Shown: piece after piece, positions 24,629 to 36,400 of the stretch
Numbering within the stretch: the stretch's first letter is position 1
Layout of the letters: each line of letters starts with the position of its first letter
Assembly: GCA_022828595.1 (NCBI GenBank)
Contig: JAKGHH010000003.1
Span: 18,104,934 to 18,168,933 of the forward strand
Length of the DNA stretch: 64,000 nucleotides
Source: Nelumbo lutea
Taxonomy: Eukaryota > Streptophyta > Magnoliopsida > Proteales > Nelumbonaceae
Direction: 5' to 3'
Made by a program: the position numbers and the translations under genes
Notes under the pieces: generated by a model
The model's database searches: none
Seen by the model: only the letters and a program-made list of their open reading frames with translations
Told to the model about the DNA's origin: nothing

Positions 24629-25247
24629 ATAATAGGGATGGCAATTTTCTTCATTCCCACGGGATCCGACTTACGATGGGATTATTTTCGCATGGGGGAT
24701 GGGATGGAATCATGGTTTTTAAAAACGAACCCGTCAGGGTTTCGGTTATTGGTTCGAACGGTATGACTGTTGGACTTGAATGGGCAGCCAATTCTGATAA
24801 AAAATAAAAAATTAAAAAATGGTCAAAACGATTCGAATGATTTTGAGGGAAAAAGTAATTTTGGAGGAAAATGAAATCAGTTAGGTAATCGGTTCTTGAT
24901 TTTTTCTAGTCTGACCGTCCAGTTCGATTCGGTTTTGAAAACAATGATAGGAATCCCCAATTGGGATGAGGGTCTCGATTATGTAAATATAATTTATATT
25001 TAATATATATATATATATATTATATTAAATCATTATTTATAATTTAAATTTTTTATTTATTTTAAGTATATTTATTATTTGAAAAAAATACTATTATCTA
25101 AAAAAATTATGGGGATTTTGGTCTCATAAAAAATCAGAGATAAAGGACAAATTTTATCCCCAACAAGGATCAGGAACAGGAATGGGGGTTAATTTCAAAA
25201 TTGATGTCAAAAACGGGAAATATGATCCTTGCCCCGTTGCCATTCTT
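24629..25247. mobile_element. Foldback element with GATGGCAA ends, carrying a nested MITE
   Basis: The left end reads atagggatggcaattttc and the right end ccccgttgccattcttag; GGCAA and its complement sit near each terminus. AT-rich and GGGATG words fill the interior. A second, more decayed sequence with similar ends lies at about 63404-63955. The MITE at 24712-24945 interrupts the left part. Boundaries are approximate. Confidence 0.5.
24712..24945. mobile_element. Foldback MITE, ggtttttaaaacc family, copy D (nested)
   Basis: It runs from atggtttttaaaaacg to cggttttgaaaacaat. Flanks gatggaatc (left) and gataggaatc (right) agree apart from one extra base, consistent with a 9-10 bp target duplication. 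It sits inside the GATGGCAA-ended element. Confidence 0.7.
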
Positions 25248-27789
25248 AGATGATCATGGAGTATGTCAAGCCTAACTACCTGGTATAAGACTTCATGGAT
25301 CCAGGCCCAGGCCCATTAAAGTAATGAATCATACACACTGGTTTGGTGACAAGTAAAATATTTCAACACCCTACCAACATGATCTAACATCAAGCATCTA
25401 TAAGATTAGGGCCATCACAAAATTGGGACCTATCATATATGAGATTTGCATTGTGTGCCAAATGATGTTAATATGGTGTTATAAAGTATTTTGTTGGTAG
25501 TAAGGTGTTATAACCTATGGGATTCATAGGGTGTCAATAGTATTTGAAATTTTGATTTTGAAGTCAAGATTCAGGGAGTGTTGTAGATGATAAATTGGGT
25601 GGTGTGTATGGTGTGGTGCGGATGAAAGCACACTATACCCCAACAGGATAGTTGTTCTATACTATAGACAATAATGTGTGGATTGATCCACACCACACTT
25701 CAATGGACGTTTTGTAAGGTGTGGCACACTTCTATCCACACCTTGTGTTTGATTCCATGCATCTCAACTATAACATGTGAGATTATCTATGTCGTTAATC
25801 ATTAAAAAACAATATTTTATTTTTTAATAATATATATAATAAAAAAATATTAATTAATAATAATTAACAATAATTATTAATAACAAATAATTATATTAAT
25901 ATTAACTAAAATTAGTAATAATAATTGAAAATTGATTATTAATGTTAATAAAAACAATATTCAAGAACTAATAATTAATAAGATAATATCAATAATGATT
26001 TATTATTAATAAAATAATGTTAACAATAATTATAATATTTGATAATATTTAATAATATTGTTAATGAATAAAAATATTATTCAAAATGAATCCTACATAA
26101 AATCCATGGTTTACCGATAAGTCACAATTTACTATAACAATAAGTAATGAGTGCAGAATTATCAGGAAAAAAAAATAAAAAAGATTGCTGGGGAATCGCT
26201 ATCAATACTGAATATAAGAGTTAATAAAACTAGTAACTGTGAAATATATACTAAAGCAGAGACTTCCTATGAGAAAAGATAAAATTCCAATGCAAAGAAA
26301 TAGAAGGGAACTTATTTATGAAATCCTCATAGGAGCATAGGGAACTAGGGAACTGATTTCCTCCTGAATGAAACGACTGCATGAGGAACAATGGGAACTG
26401 GGGAATTGTGGTTTCCTCCTACCATCTAATTTGATACCAATGACGACAAGTTAATTTAAGGAACCTAGTTCCACAATTGTTGGAGTATCATAAGTTGGGC
26501 TTTCTTGAAATTTTTGTTCCCCTATATGTATATGATAGGTAGGTCATATGACCTGGATAAGCTTTAAAATGCATCCTTGGGGTGTGATTGATAGAAAATA
26601 CCATAGTACCTTATTCCTACTAGCCAAGTAACTATATGAGAAAAAAAGCTACTTCTCAGCCTAAATTTGGTTTGTTTGTGTTGATTCACAATGGTTTTAT
26701 CATCTCAAGAAGACATAATGGCTGTCTGAAAAGTTGGCAGATAATGGGGCCTGCCTTTTGATGGGCACGTTACATTAAGAGGCACAGCAAGAACAAGTGA
26801 TTAAAAGAAGTACTCTGTTAACATATAAAATACAAAAAAGGAAGAAGGAAATGATTTTTAACACTTGATTGATATCAAGGTAGAATATTTAAAGTTGCTT
26901 TTCTTGCTTTATCTAGGATTAAGTTAAAATAAGCTCTATCTAGTTCATTCATTTATTACGATACTGCGAATAACATCATGGCTTTACACTACACTTTAGT
27001 ATATCAAGAAAGTTTTAGTGCTGAGGTTATAGAATAATTGGATCTCATGGCCAACACTTCCCGAAAAGTATGCTAGTTTATCCTTTTAAATGAACCTCTG
27101 AATTTGCTTTCCCAATATTTAGTTATTCTAGCTGTAAATGGGTTTAACTGGTATACAGTCTATTAGATGAGGTAGAGAAATCATTTGCTAAACACTAGTG
27201 CTTTGTTGTTCAGTTTATTGCTTAGGCAGCATAGGTGACATCTCAGAATCAGAATCCTGTGCCCTAGGCTCCAAATGCTTAGGCATGCCATGGCTAGATG
27301 TCTATAGACAAACTGTGTTTCCTTGGCAATGGTCTTGATGACATTGCTCTATTCATATTTTAATGATGTAATAAAGGACAATCCATTCATGAACATGGAG
27401 TTACTTTTCTGTTTTTCACATGCTTAAAAATTTAAAATGTATGCTTTAAAATCATTTAAATAACAATAAAATAAATGAAATGAAATGAAGCATAACAACT
27501 TATACATCAGCTTGAAAAAAGTAGGATAAAGGCCAACAATGTCTTGGTAAACCCCTACTTGGTAAGTCTAGTTCCACATGTTAAAACAAGGAAATCTTGG
27601 ATGGAATTTAGGTTTGAATTTTTGTTTATTCTAAAGTTTTTATCCTAAAATCAGGATGCATGTCGTATGATTAGGAATAGACATGATTGTCTGAATCATG
27701 TTTATACATCGATGCTTCTAACCTTATGGTTCTTAGTTTTCTGTGTGTCTTGTTAATATCTTAAACTTGTGCAAATTTTTGTTATTTAG

Positions 27790-28116
27790 GAGAAGGCTCT
27801 TCCAGTGCAACAATGCTCTTGCTTCCCAAAAGAAAATACCAACCTAGCCACATTAAGCGTAAGAAAACCCATGAATTCTTTGCTTGGTAAGTCCATCCCT
27901 CATCATCTATGATATCATGGTGCAAACAAATGACAAACTGTTGAACCTTTACTATTTTAATCGATGTTCTTATTGGATGTAAATAGCAAGGAGACCAATG
28001 GTGGACGGAAAGTGATTGCTCGAAGAATTGTAAAAGGACGAGCAAGAATTACTCCTTTACAGTTGTCATGGTTTTCATGGAACCAAAGTTTTATCCAACA
28101 ACCCTACCAATATTAG
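27790..28116 (+). pseudogene. Mitochondrial ribosomal protein bL34m-like gene fragment
   Basis: Two putative exons, 27790-27886 and 27987-28116, join across a 100-bp GT-AG intron. The first gives GEGSSSATMLLLPKRKYQPS then HIKRKKTHEFFA; the second gives KETNGGRKVIARRIVKGRAR then IT. This is the conserved bL34 core, a large-subunit protein that binds 23S-type rRNA. An Arg expected at the junction reads Cys, and two usually small or basic positions read Glu and Asn. The frame runs about 19 residues past the usual end before a TAG (28114-28116). No N-terminal exon with a targeting peptide was found upstream, though an acceptor (ttatttag) precedes the first exon. The retained intron argues against a processed copy. 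It may be a truncated DNA duplicate, or a diverged gene whose first exon I missed. Confidence 0.6.
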
Positions 28117-30097
28117 ATTCATTGCTTGTAAAGGTAATGGTTTTCGTGGAACAGATGTTAGTTTTTCTTCGATATGGGTCATGAGTGCGTGCAGACACCA
28201 AGATTGGGCACTCAAGGTGAGCGCTCCTGTGAGGATCATGTTTGTTGATGATGATAGAGGATAAGAGAAGATTAATGGCGTTAATGGGGTTGATGAAGTT
28301 TGTTTCTCACAATACATAAACATGTGGATCTAACCAGTGACAAAGCAAAAGAATTGGAGAATAAGCTCTCATTAATCAGTTGTGAAACAAATATGAAACA
28401 GGGGTTTTATAAGAATAAACGGATAATGAGAACTTACAGCCAACAGTTCGGTGTAGTGCTGGTCGGAATTGCAATGGTGAGTGATGAAGCAAGAAGCAGT
28501 GGTCGAAGTTGCAATGGCTAACGGAGAAGCAGTGGTAGCGCCGGTGCTCTGTGACAAGTTGCATTAGTAAAAATAAAGAGGGTTTATTTTAGGGTAAATA
28601 TGAGATGTGAAGCATGGGATAACTCTTCATCCCATACAACAACTAGTGTGGTTTAATCCATGAGATAAAACCATGGATGAGAAATTGGCCCATGGCGTGG
28701 ACCAATTCACGCATAGTCCACACCACAAACCAACCGAACGTCCTAAGCAACCGTTGCATAGGCCAAAAACGTAATATCTCATGGCAACTCCATGGAAAGG
28801 GTGTAAACCAAGCCAATTCACACACAAGTTTTCGGTCACTTCTCACTACAAACCAATATCATATCTTAGTCCAATTTGCTACTGTCTTATATAAGGTTTC
28901 ATTGAAAAATCTTCAACTTTGCTGGTTGTAGTTCTCACCAAGGTTTTGTTGTATATTGGGAACGAATTTGCTTGTAACCCAACAACAAATTTAGTGAAAC
29001 TGAGTGGGGGCAAATAATGTTATAAATATAGTTTATTTAGATTCGCCTCATGGCTACTTCTCTAAATTTTTGTGAATAGTAAATACAAGTCATTGAAAAA
29101 AACTACAAACTTGCTAAGCATATGATTTAAAGATAAAACTCACAAGCATGGGTTTCTTAAGACATAATTATGATTTTACAAACTTCTTCAAATATTATCC
29201 AAGCTTCCGGCCTGCTCGTTTGTTCTGAAGTCTAATATCTGAAAGTGCAATAGTTACATTAAAAAGTATATTGGTATTGGTGAACTTTTTTTTCCTCTGA
29301 ATTCTAAATGTAGATAATGTTGTTCCGAGTTCTGAATTCTGAATTTTGAAAATTATCAAATATGAAATATCCATTTTGACCCCATATATGAGAGATTTTG
29401 TTTGTCTTTTTTGGAAGTATAATTGGAAAACAAAAATCGTATGATCGCACTTTGAGAGATAAGGGATAAGGATAAACGAACAACCATTTTTCTCTTAAAG
29501 TTAAAAGATTCCTCTTAAGAGATAAGAGATAAGAGTTAAGAGTTAAAAGTAAATCTCTTATAGGCATTCTCTTATGCACCTCAAAAGAACAAAAAAGGAG
29601 GAAGAGGGTGAATAGGATGAAGGGATGCAGAAATGGAAGTGCCATTGATTTTGGGGTTTGCTAGAATTAACGTTGTTGATATTAAATTATAGAAGAATTG
29701 TCTTGAACTTTTTACGTTTTTTTACGTGGCAAGTGGTTGTTTCACAATTTAATATAAAATTAAATGTTTTTAAAGAAAAAACACAAGGGAGAAATGCCAT
29801 TAGACTTTGTGACGGGACATTTAGTAGGTGTTTGGCATAGGAGCATTTCACAAGAGTTCTTTCTATTGATGTATCATGCGCGCCACACCAACAATTAAGT
29901 GGAATCAATAAAAAACGACATTTGGCAGCCATGTTTATTGAAAAAAAATGACAATGATTAGTTTTGAGATTCATTAAAGGAGGGGCTTATTGAAACGTCA
30001 AATTTCGGTTTCTTTAATTGCCTTGGTGATCTTGAATCACCTTGGCAACATGGCATTGAAATTTGAAAAAGTTGTATACTTTGTGAGATGCCACATA
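28117..30097. other. Intergenic region, no gene seen
   Basis: Several open frames of 60-110 codons occur on both strands, but none has recognisable content or splice context. The block 28560-28860 contains CCACACCAC and GTGTGG words resembling 25560-25760, suggesting one repeat family on both sides of the bL34m-like fragment. The block 29440-29560 has AAGAGATAAG/CTCTTA repeats. Confidence 0.45.
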
Positions 30098-30102
30098 GTT
30101 GT

Positions 30103-30997
30103 TGATGGTGTGCAATTCGACCGGTCCTAACTGTCAACGATCTTGTCTCTGATTAGAGCAACGAGGAGCCTGAAATGGAGAAGATGAGGGAATTCCGGGG
30201 GGAACCCGGTGAGATAACTCTGAAGTTCAAGTTAGTATTCTCTCAAAGGCAAGATAAAGAATAGATGGCGCAAAGTTCACATACCTTGTTGTTGGGGGTA
30301 GGTGGCCTTTTATAACCACTTCGCGCACTCACTCCAAGGCCTCTGTTAAGTCGGGTATGATTACTTCTGTGTTTCTACCAGTTCGGGTGTCATCATTTAT
30401 GTTGTGATAGAACCGCCACTGCTCCTTGTCGGAGCCATCTCTGTAACTGGAGATGGCAGTGTCAGGTGGCCGTTTGAAGTGCGGCTGTCAAGCGTTAGAT
30501 CCCAAGTCAGTCAGGTGCATCGCCCCTAGATACGAACTTTCTCGGTGTCAGGCATGGTACGGTTTGTTCAGTTTGGCGTCCTAGAGGCGAAGTGCTAGAG
30601 TGGCGAGCGAGGTGAAGTCTTGAGTTCAGAGGTATGTCCTAAATTGCCATAGGGCAGGCCAGTTCGGAGAGGCGTGTCCCGAACTGCCATAGGGCAGGCC
30701 AGTTCAGAGAGGTGTGTCCCGAACTGCCATAGGGCAGGCCAGTTCGGAGAGGTGTGTCCCGAACTGTCATAGGGCAGGCTAGTTCAGAGAGGTGTGTCCC
30801 GAACTGCCATAGGGCAGGCCAGTTCGGGTTTGGCTCGGGGCCTAAGGGAGAGTTCGGGCTCCCAGTAGTGAGTTCGAACTGCTGGTAGGTAGTTCAGACC
30901 GCTGGTTCCTTCGCACCTTAGGCGCGTTGTTGTGCTGAGCTGTTGTCTTTGCCTCGTGTTGCGTAATTACGAGGTCGGGCCAAATCTTCCTTCATCA
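30103..30997. mobile_element. Solo LTR of an LTR retrotransposon (895 bp)
   Basis: The sequence begins TGATGG and ends CTTCATCA, so its termini are the inverted pair TGATG/CATCA typical of LTRs. It is flanked by the exact 5-bp direct repeat gttgt (30098-30102 and 30998-31002), the standard integrase target duplication. No internal gag-pol domain or second LTR is present, so it is best read as a solo LTR left by recombination between the two LTRs. A TATA-like cttttataacc lies near 30309. The inside is unusually GC-rich for this region and holds a 40-bp tandem repeat (30623-30820). Which superfamily made it cannot be said. Confidence 0.85.
30623..30820 (+). repeat. Five tandem 40-bp repeats inside the solo LTR
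   Basis: Units start at 30623 (38 bp, most diverged), 30661, 30701, 30741 and 30781. Each holds agttcggagaggtgtgtccc, then gaactgccatagggcaggcc. CCGAACTG and CAGTTCGG flank the tail of each unit, so every unit can form a small hairpin around ccatagggcagg. After the last unit the sequence continues agttcgggtttgg, keeping the phase briefly. Confidence 0.95.
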
Positions 30998-31398
30998 GTT
31001 GTCATTATAAAATGTATTATAATATTAAGCCAAATCACTTTAAATGCCTATTCAGCCAGCATCCCCTTTTTCGTGTTTATAAAGAAAGAAAAAATGAAAT
31101 GAATCACTTATGAATCAGGGCCACTTATGAAACACTCCAGTGCCAAATATCACTTTAAGGTATATAGTTTGAAAGTTTTTTATTGCAGTAATTTTTAAAT
31201 TTTCATGTGTGATGAAAGAGGGAAAAGGAGACTCCTTGTAAGGGATATGGTTGGGGACCCCTTTTTCACATGTGCAATGAATGAGAGAAAAAGGAGACTT
31301 TGTTATGTCAAGGGCTTCGACATAGATTGAGTTATTTTGAAGAAGTCATCAAACTTAGTTTTATTTGAGAGTGAAATTTTGAGCTCAATGTAAATACC

Positions 31399-31697
31399 AG
31401 TGTTTTAAAAAAATGAATTGGAAACTAAATCGTTATGGCCATCAGTTTTGAGGTAAATGATCCAACCATCAGGCTCGAATGGATAGCCCATTTTGACAAA
31501 CAAATTAAAAAAATAAAAAGTGGTAAAAAATCGTTGAACCGGTCGATGGTTCGACTGCCTGAGTCAATAAGTTGTTGATTTTTTTAACGGTTTTTTGCCA
31601 AAAACTAGATTTGGAGTAAAACAGAACCGGTTACCTGAATGGTTCTCGGGCCGAACAGTTTGACCATCTAGGTCAATGGGGGTCTGAAAACCTTGGT
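31399..31697. mobile_element. Foldback MITE, ggtttttaaaacc family, copy E
   Basis: The left end is agtgttttaaaaaaatg and the right end gtctgaaaacctt. The internal order (GACAAA, A-rich core, GGTTCGACTGCCTGAGTCA, AACGG) matches copies C and G. Flanks tgtaaatacc and ggtaaatata match at 7 of 10 positions. Confidence 0.6.
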
Positions 31698-32096
31698 AAA
31701 TATATATGGGCTCTTTGGGTTTCTCACCAAACATAGCTTCATGTTTTTTGGAGTGGAGCCCATATTACAAGGCCCAAAATTGTTGCATGAAAGCCCTCTC
31801 AAATGTGGGCAATGAGAACATCTCCCATGAATGATAGGTTGACAACATACAAACAAACTCAGATATCCTACCCAAAATCTCTTCCCACGTACCACTGGAG
31901 CTGCACATTGGGAACTCCCATGAATGATAAGGGAGATGTTCTCAATGTGTGACTGTAGTGCTTCGTGAATAGGAATGTGGGAAGAATTTGTGGCCATGAA
32001 TTCTGAATGTCATGGAGATGTTTCTAATATGCAACTGCAATACAATGTAATGTGGGTAGGGATGATCATGTATGATCTGGCCCCATAAATTTATGA

Positions 32097-32371
32097 GGGT
32101 CCGTTTGGTTTGTAGTTATTATTGGAACCGAAATCCTCCATAATCGAAATCGGAATGGTTCATTCCCATAGTCTGTTTGGTTCATACAAGAATGAGAATG
32201 AGAATTAAAATCAGTAGGAAAGAGATTTTATTCATAAGGAAAGAGCAGGGAATGGCCATTCCAACAGGAATAAGAACGGGATTCCGATTCTGCCCAACCA
32301 AACAGTTGGAGTCGAAATAGCCCGTTCAATTTCTAATTCCGGACCCTTATTCCTGCAAACCAAACGGACCC
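32097..32371. mobile_element. 275-bp foldback MITE with 16-bp perfect terminal inverted repeats
   Basis: The left end gggtccgtttggtttg and the right end caaaccaaacggaccc are exact reverse complements. Flanking triplets are tga and cga. GGAAT/ATTCC words pair through the interior, so most of the element can fold. Confidence 0.8.
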
Positions 32372-32810
32372 CGAGTTTGGACAGCCACATTTTTGTGAAG
32401 CCTGAGCTGATCTAGACCCGCATCAAGCCCATACACAATGCGGGCCAGGCTAGGGCCAAGCAAGCTATAGGTCCAGTTGGCTTGGGCTGGCCCGGAAATT
32501 ATTGCATATAATATTATATACTGCTATATCTTATATTATGTATAATATATTACATACATCATATAATATTTTACTAAATATATATCTATATATAAATACA
32601 GAATATTATATTATATATTACTATATATTCAATAACTATGAACATAAAAATTAAAATTTAATTCACATGGACCAGTCCCATGTGACCCGATCATGTAACA
32701 TCAGGCTTGGGTATAGGCTAGGCCAAGGCCTGGACAGGCCTTAATACTGTTGATACTCTATAAAAACGTAACTTTGCCTAGGCCGGCCCGACCATATCAT
32801 CCCTACTCAT

Positions 32811-32950
32811 GGTTTTGGAAATAGGACCAGACAGTTGGACTGGTTGGCCCCAAAACCAGTTAGGCAATCATTTGAGTTGAACGATTGAACCGTTTAACTC
32901 AGGAATCGGTGGCTAAAACGGTTCGTGTCCAATCCGATTTTAAAAAAAAT
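32811..32950. mobile_element. Shortened foldback MITE, ggtttttaaaacc family, copy F
   Basis: It starts catggttttggaaatagg and ends ccgattttaaaaaaaatcgg. GGTTGGAC and GAACGATTGAACCG words match the family, but the A/T-rich centre is missing. It is a deletion derivative or a worn half. Confidence 0.5.
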
Positions 32951-32972
32951 CGGGGAGTTTGTAGTAAGGGAT

Positions 32973-33067
32973 CCCCTCTCTAATGTATATGAGTAGCGTT
33001 CTTGCATAGAGCAAATCCGGGGAAGTGGTAAGGGATCCGGTATTCATTAATATACATTAGAGAGGGG
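32973..33067. repeat. Perfect 18-bp inverted repeat upstream of MPP-beta
   Basis: The arm cccctctctaatgtatat (32973-32990) and its exact reverse complement (33050-33067) enclose a 59-bp loop. The words taagggatcc and ggggagtttgtag also occur twice in direct orientation around the same site. It lies about 390 bp before the MPP-beta start codon. It may be a small transposon relic; a regulatory role is not shown. Confidence 0.75.
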
Positions 33068-33390
33068 AGTTTGTAGTTTTGACTTGATTCGTCAATATTC
33101 TTTCCGAAATCGACTTTGTTGCTCTCAAGACCGACATTGGGATATCTTCATTTAAAAAATATATAAATACGAAGATATTTCCAAGAACGGTTCGAAAGGC
33201 TGTGCGAACGGTGTAAGCATGCTCTTGTGAGTACTGAAGCCGTGTCTTGTATGATACCTCTCCGGCATCAAGATAACAAGATTTTCGCTACGATTTATGA
33301 ATTTATTGTTTTTTTTTTTCACTACGATTTTTCTTATAAATAAAATAAATAAATAAAATTCGAGGGCTAAAACGCCTTGCATCCGCGGGA

Positions 33391-33401
33391 TCTTTTTATA
33401 A
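33391..33401 (+). promoter_or_regulatory. Possible TATA box of MPP-beta
   Basis: The sequence tttttataaac lies 57-67 bases before the ATG, followed by a CT-rich leader (tctctctctctcctcc). Confidence 0.4.
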
Positions 33402-33457
33402 ACTTTTCCATCTCTCTCTCTCCTCCACCGTAAACTGAAACTCGAGAAGCCATAGCC

Positions 33458-36400
33458 ATGGCGATTAGGCAGCTCTTAACTCTAACTCGTAGATCCCACA
33501 AACCCTCATCTTTATCTCCCCGCGCTCTTCTGCAATCCAGTCGATCTGCATCGACTTCTCCCGCCGTCGCAACTGCACCATCTCCTCCAGCTCCTAATGT
33601 CATGGTCTACGATCGACTCGCAGAAGCGGTGAAACAGAGGCTCAAGCGACTCGACAATCCCGATCCTCGTTTCCTCCAGCACGCCTCGCCCCGTCCAGTC
33701 ATTGTTGATCACACGAAGATCCTGGCGGCTCCTGAGACCCGCGTTACAACTCTCCCTAACGGCCTCCGAGTCGCTACCGAGTCGAACCTGGCATGTCGGA
33801 CTGCAACTGTTGGCGTGTGGATCGATGCCGGGAGTAGGTTCGAAACCGATGAGACGAACGGCACTGCGCATTTCCTTGAGCACATGATATTCAAGGGCAC
33901 GGAAAAGAGGTCAGTTAGGGTTTTGGAAGAGGAGATTGAGAATATGGGAGGGCATTTGAATGCGTATACCTCCAGGGAGCAGACGACGTATTACGCTAAG
34001 GTAATGGACAAGGATGTTGCCAAGGCACTCGATATCCTTGCTGATATATTGCAAAATTCTAGCTTTAGCGAGGACCGGATCAATCGTGAGCGGGATGTTA
34101 TTTTGCGTGAGATGGAAGAGGTATAGACATTATGTCTTCATTGTTGCTTTCTCTCTCTCTTTCTCTCTCTCTTCCTGGTTTCCCCTGATATATTGCACAG
34201 TATTTGGATTAATTCTCGTGATCTTGTGCTGAGATTTGTCACTGGGACTTGCATGGGTTAGTGAATTGCTCTTATTGTTTTATTCCGGAGGGATTTCTTA
34301 TGCTTGATAGCATAAACGCAAAAGGCCATTCAAGGAACTGCGAAAGTGGTCCGCACAGCTCAGAGGCTTCAGGAGAGGAGAACAAATAGCGGATTGAGAC
34401 AGCAGGATAATATTTGAAGGCATATGCATTAACAGTGGATGCCACTTTACAGTGGAATGACAGAATTATTCTTTAACGAAATCCGTAAATACTAGGTGCA
34501 GGGGTTGGACGATGTTGATGACAGTGTATCCCGAGTATGATTCCCGCCCACACCCAAAGCACCTCTGCTTCAGGAAAAAAAAAAGAAAAAAAAGAAGTGG
34601 TTGCTTCTATATGCTGAATTTTCTGTTTCCCGTCTATTGTGCACGTAGTTTGTCACCCTTGTCCTTGTTCTTGGGGGTAATTGATCTTCTATTTTTTTCA
34701 CGTGAAACAATTGCTTATACTATTTTGATGAGCAGGTTAATTTCCGGCAAAATGACCCTAACAGATAAGTGCATTATAATACTCATAAAGATTCTCAACG
34801 GTAGTGTATTTCATTTGTTTTTCCTAAAATTAAGCCTATAGCCATTTTTAGATGTTCATCCAGAAATGCTAATGCCTTTAGCCCTGATTGCCCTCCTTGT
34901 TCTTAGTGTTTTATTTGTGTTGCTATTCGGGAAACTTTAATGGTTGGCTGATCGACTGTATTAGATAAATAAACTAATACCAGATATAGAAAAGGGATGC
35001 AGCAATGGAGGAAGAATTAGCACTACAACAGAGACATGTCAAAACAGAACCAGATGAAGGGATGCAAATTTCTATCTCAGTGATACTTTATTCCTGAATT
35101 TGTTTAAGAAAAGTATTTGCTCTTGAAAAAGCTTACATAGAGCATCCCCTTTATAAAATGGAAGGGTGACACAAGAATAGAGAGGAAAAATCACACTGAA
35201 CATATGCCATTAAATATTTATAGTTACACATGTGAGCTATGATACACATGAACGTGGTTGTATCTAGTGCAGCTTGTACAAGTGGACTTAAATGGCCTCA
35301 AGTTGGGCTAACTAACTCTAAGACCCTTGGCATATATATTCATATAAGGGCTTCTTTCCAAAGTGAAAAACAATAGCCTAATGCAAAACTACATTATTAG
35401 CAAGAATTTTCTTTTATTTTTTGGTAATCGTATCTGACAAAAGAGAGGCTATGCTTAGATGACCCTTATTGTCGCCATCTGTGATACCCTTTGCTCTTAA
35501 TTTTCGTGGGGAAGGCCATTCGGAGAGCTAAACTGTTTATAATTCCATATTAGATATTTGGATGCTCCAATATACATGGAAACATGGATTTACTTTTATT
35601 AAAATAACAAATAATTCTTGTCATCTTTTAGTATTTCTCTTAGTCACAATTGAGATCTGTGATGGTCAAAATTATAATATTTTACATTTTTCTGTCTTAT
35701 AGGTGGAAGGGCAGGCTGAGGAAGTTATTTTTGATCATTTGCATGCAACTGCCTTCCAGTACACTCCATTGGGTAGGACTATCTTGGGACCTGCCCAGAA
35801 TATTAAGACAATCACCAAAGCTCATCTACAGAATTACATCTCAACACATTACACAGCTCCTAGAATGGTACTTATCTTGAGCCAGGGAGGCATTTCTTTC
35901 ATTTTTTCTAATTAAATGAAAGTGGATCAGTTGGTTAAAGTGATTTTTTTTTCCTTACTAATAGCTTCATGAGTCAGAATTTTGGGGTTCAACTGCATGG
36001 CTTATTTTTTGCTGGACATTTATTTCAGGTAATTTCTGCTGCTGGAGCTGTTAAACATGAGGATATTGTTGAGAAAGTAAAGACACTCTTCACAAAGCTC
36101 TCAACTGACCCTACTACTGCTTCTCACTTGGTTGCAAAAGAACCATCAGCCTTTACAGGCTCTGAGGTATGGATGCTATGTTTGTTAGGTGATGCGTTTC
36201 TATTTGTCTGTGAGATATATTTCTTCTGCCAATAAATTTTAAATTTCCACCATTGCTTCATAACAACCAGATTCGGATAATTGATGATGACGTTCCTCTT
36301 GCACAATTTGCTGTGGCGTTCAGTGGAGCTTCTTGGACAGATCCAGATTCAATTGCTTTGATGGTCATGCAGTCCATGCTGGGTTCATGGAATAAGAATG

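Larger units (their letters stand above)
24541..27789. other. Intergenic, repeat-rich and AT-rich region
   Basis: No gene is supported. A foldback element with GATGGCAA / TTGCCATTC ends spans about 24629-25247 and has another MITE nested in it (24712-24945). A block with GTGTGGTG and CACACC words lies at 25560-25760 and is very AT-rich from 25800 to 26090. From 26100 to 27789 the sequence is anonymous; no upstream exon for the bL34m-like fragment was found. Confidence 0.5.
31003..33390. other. Intergenic region upstream of MPP-beta, repeat-rich
   Basis: No exon is supported. It contains foldback MITE copies E (31399-31697) and F (32811-32950), ATCTCCC-type foldback copies (31803-31960), a 275-bp MITE (32097-32371), a GGCCCGG/CCGGCC-worded foldback block with an AT-rich core (about 32395-32805) and an 18-bp perfect inverted repeat (32973-33067). 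Confidence 0.55.

Noticed and set aside
29304..29645. 113-codon minus-strand open frame
   Set aside because: No recognisable domain; Leu/Phe content follows the base composition of AAGAGATAAG-type repeats, and no splice or promoter context supports it.
30623..30820. CRISPR-like array
   Set aside because: The 40-bp units are contiguous with no unique spacers, lie in a plant LTR, and are a simple tandem repeat.
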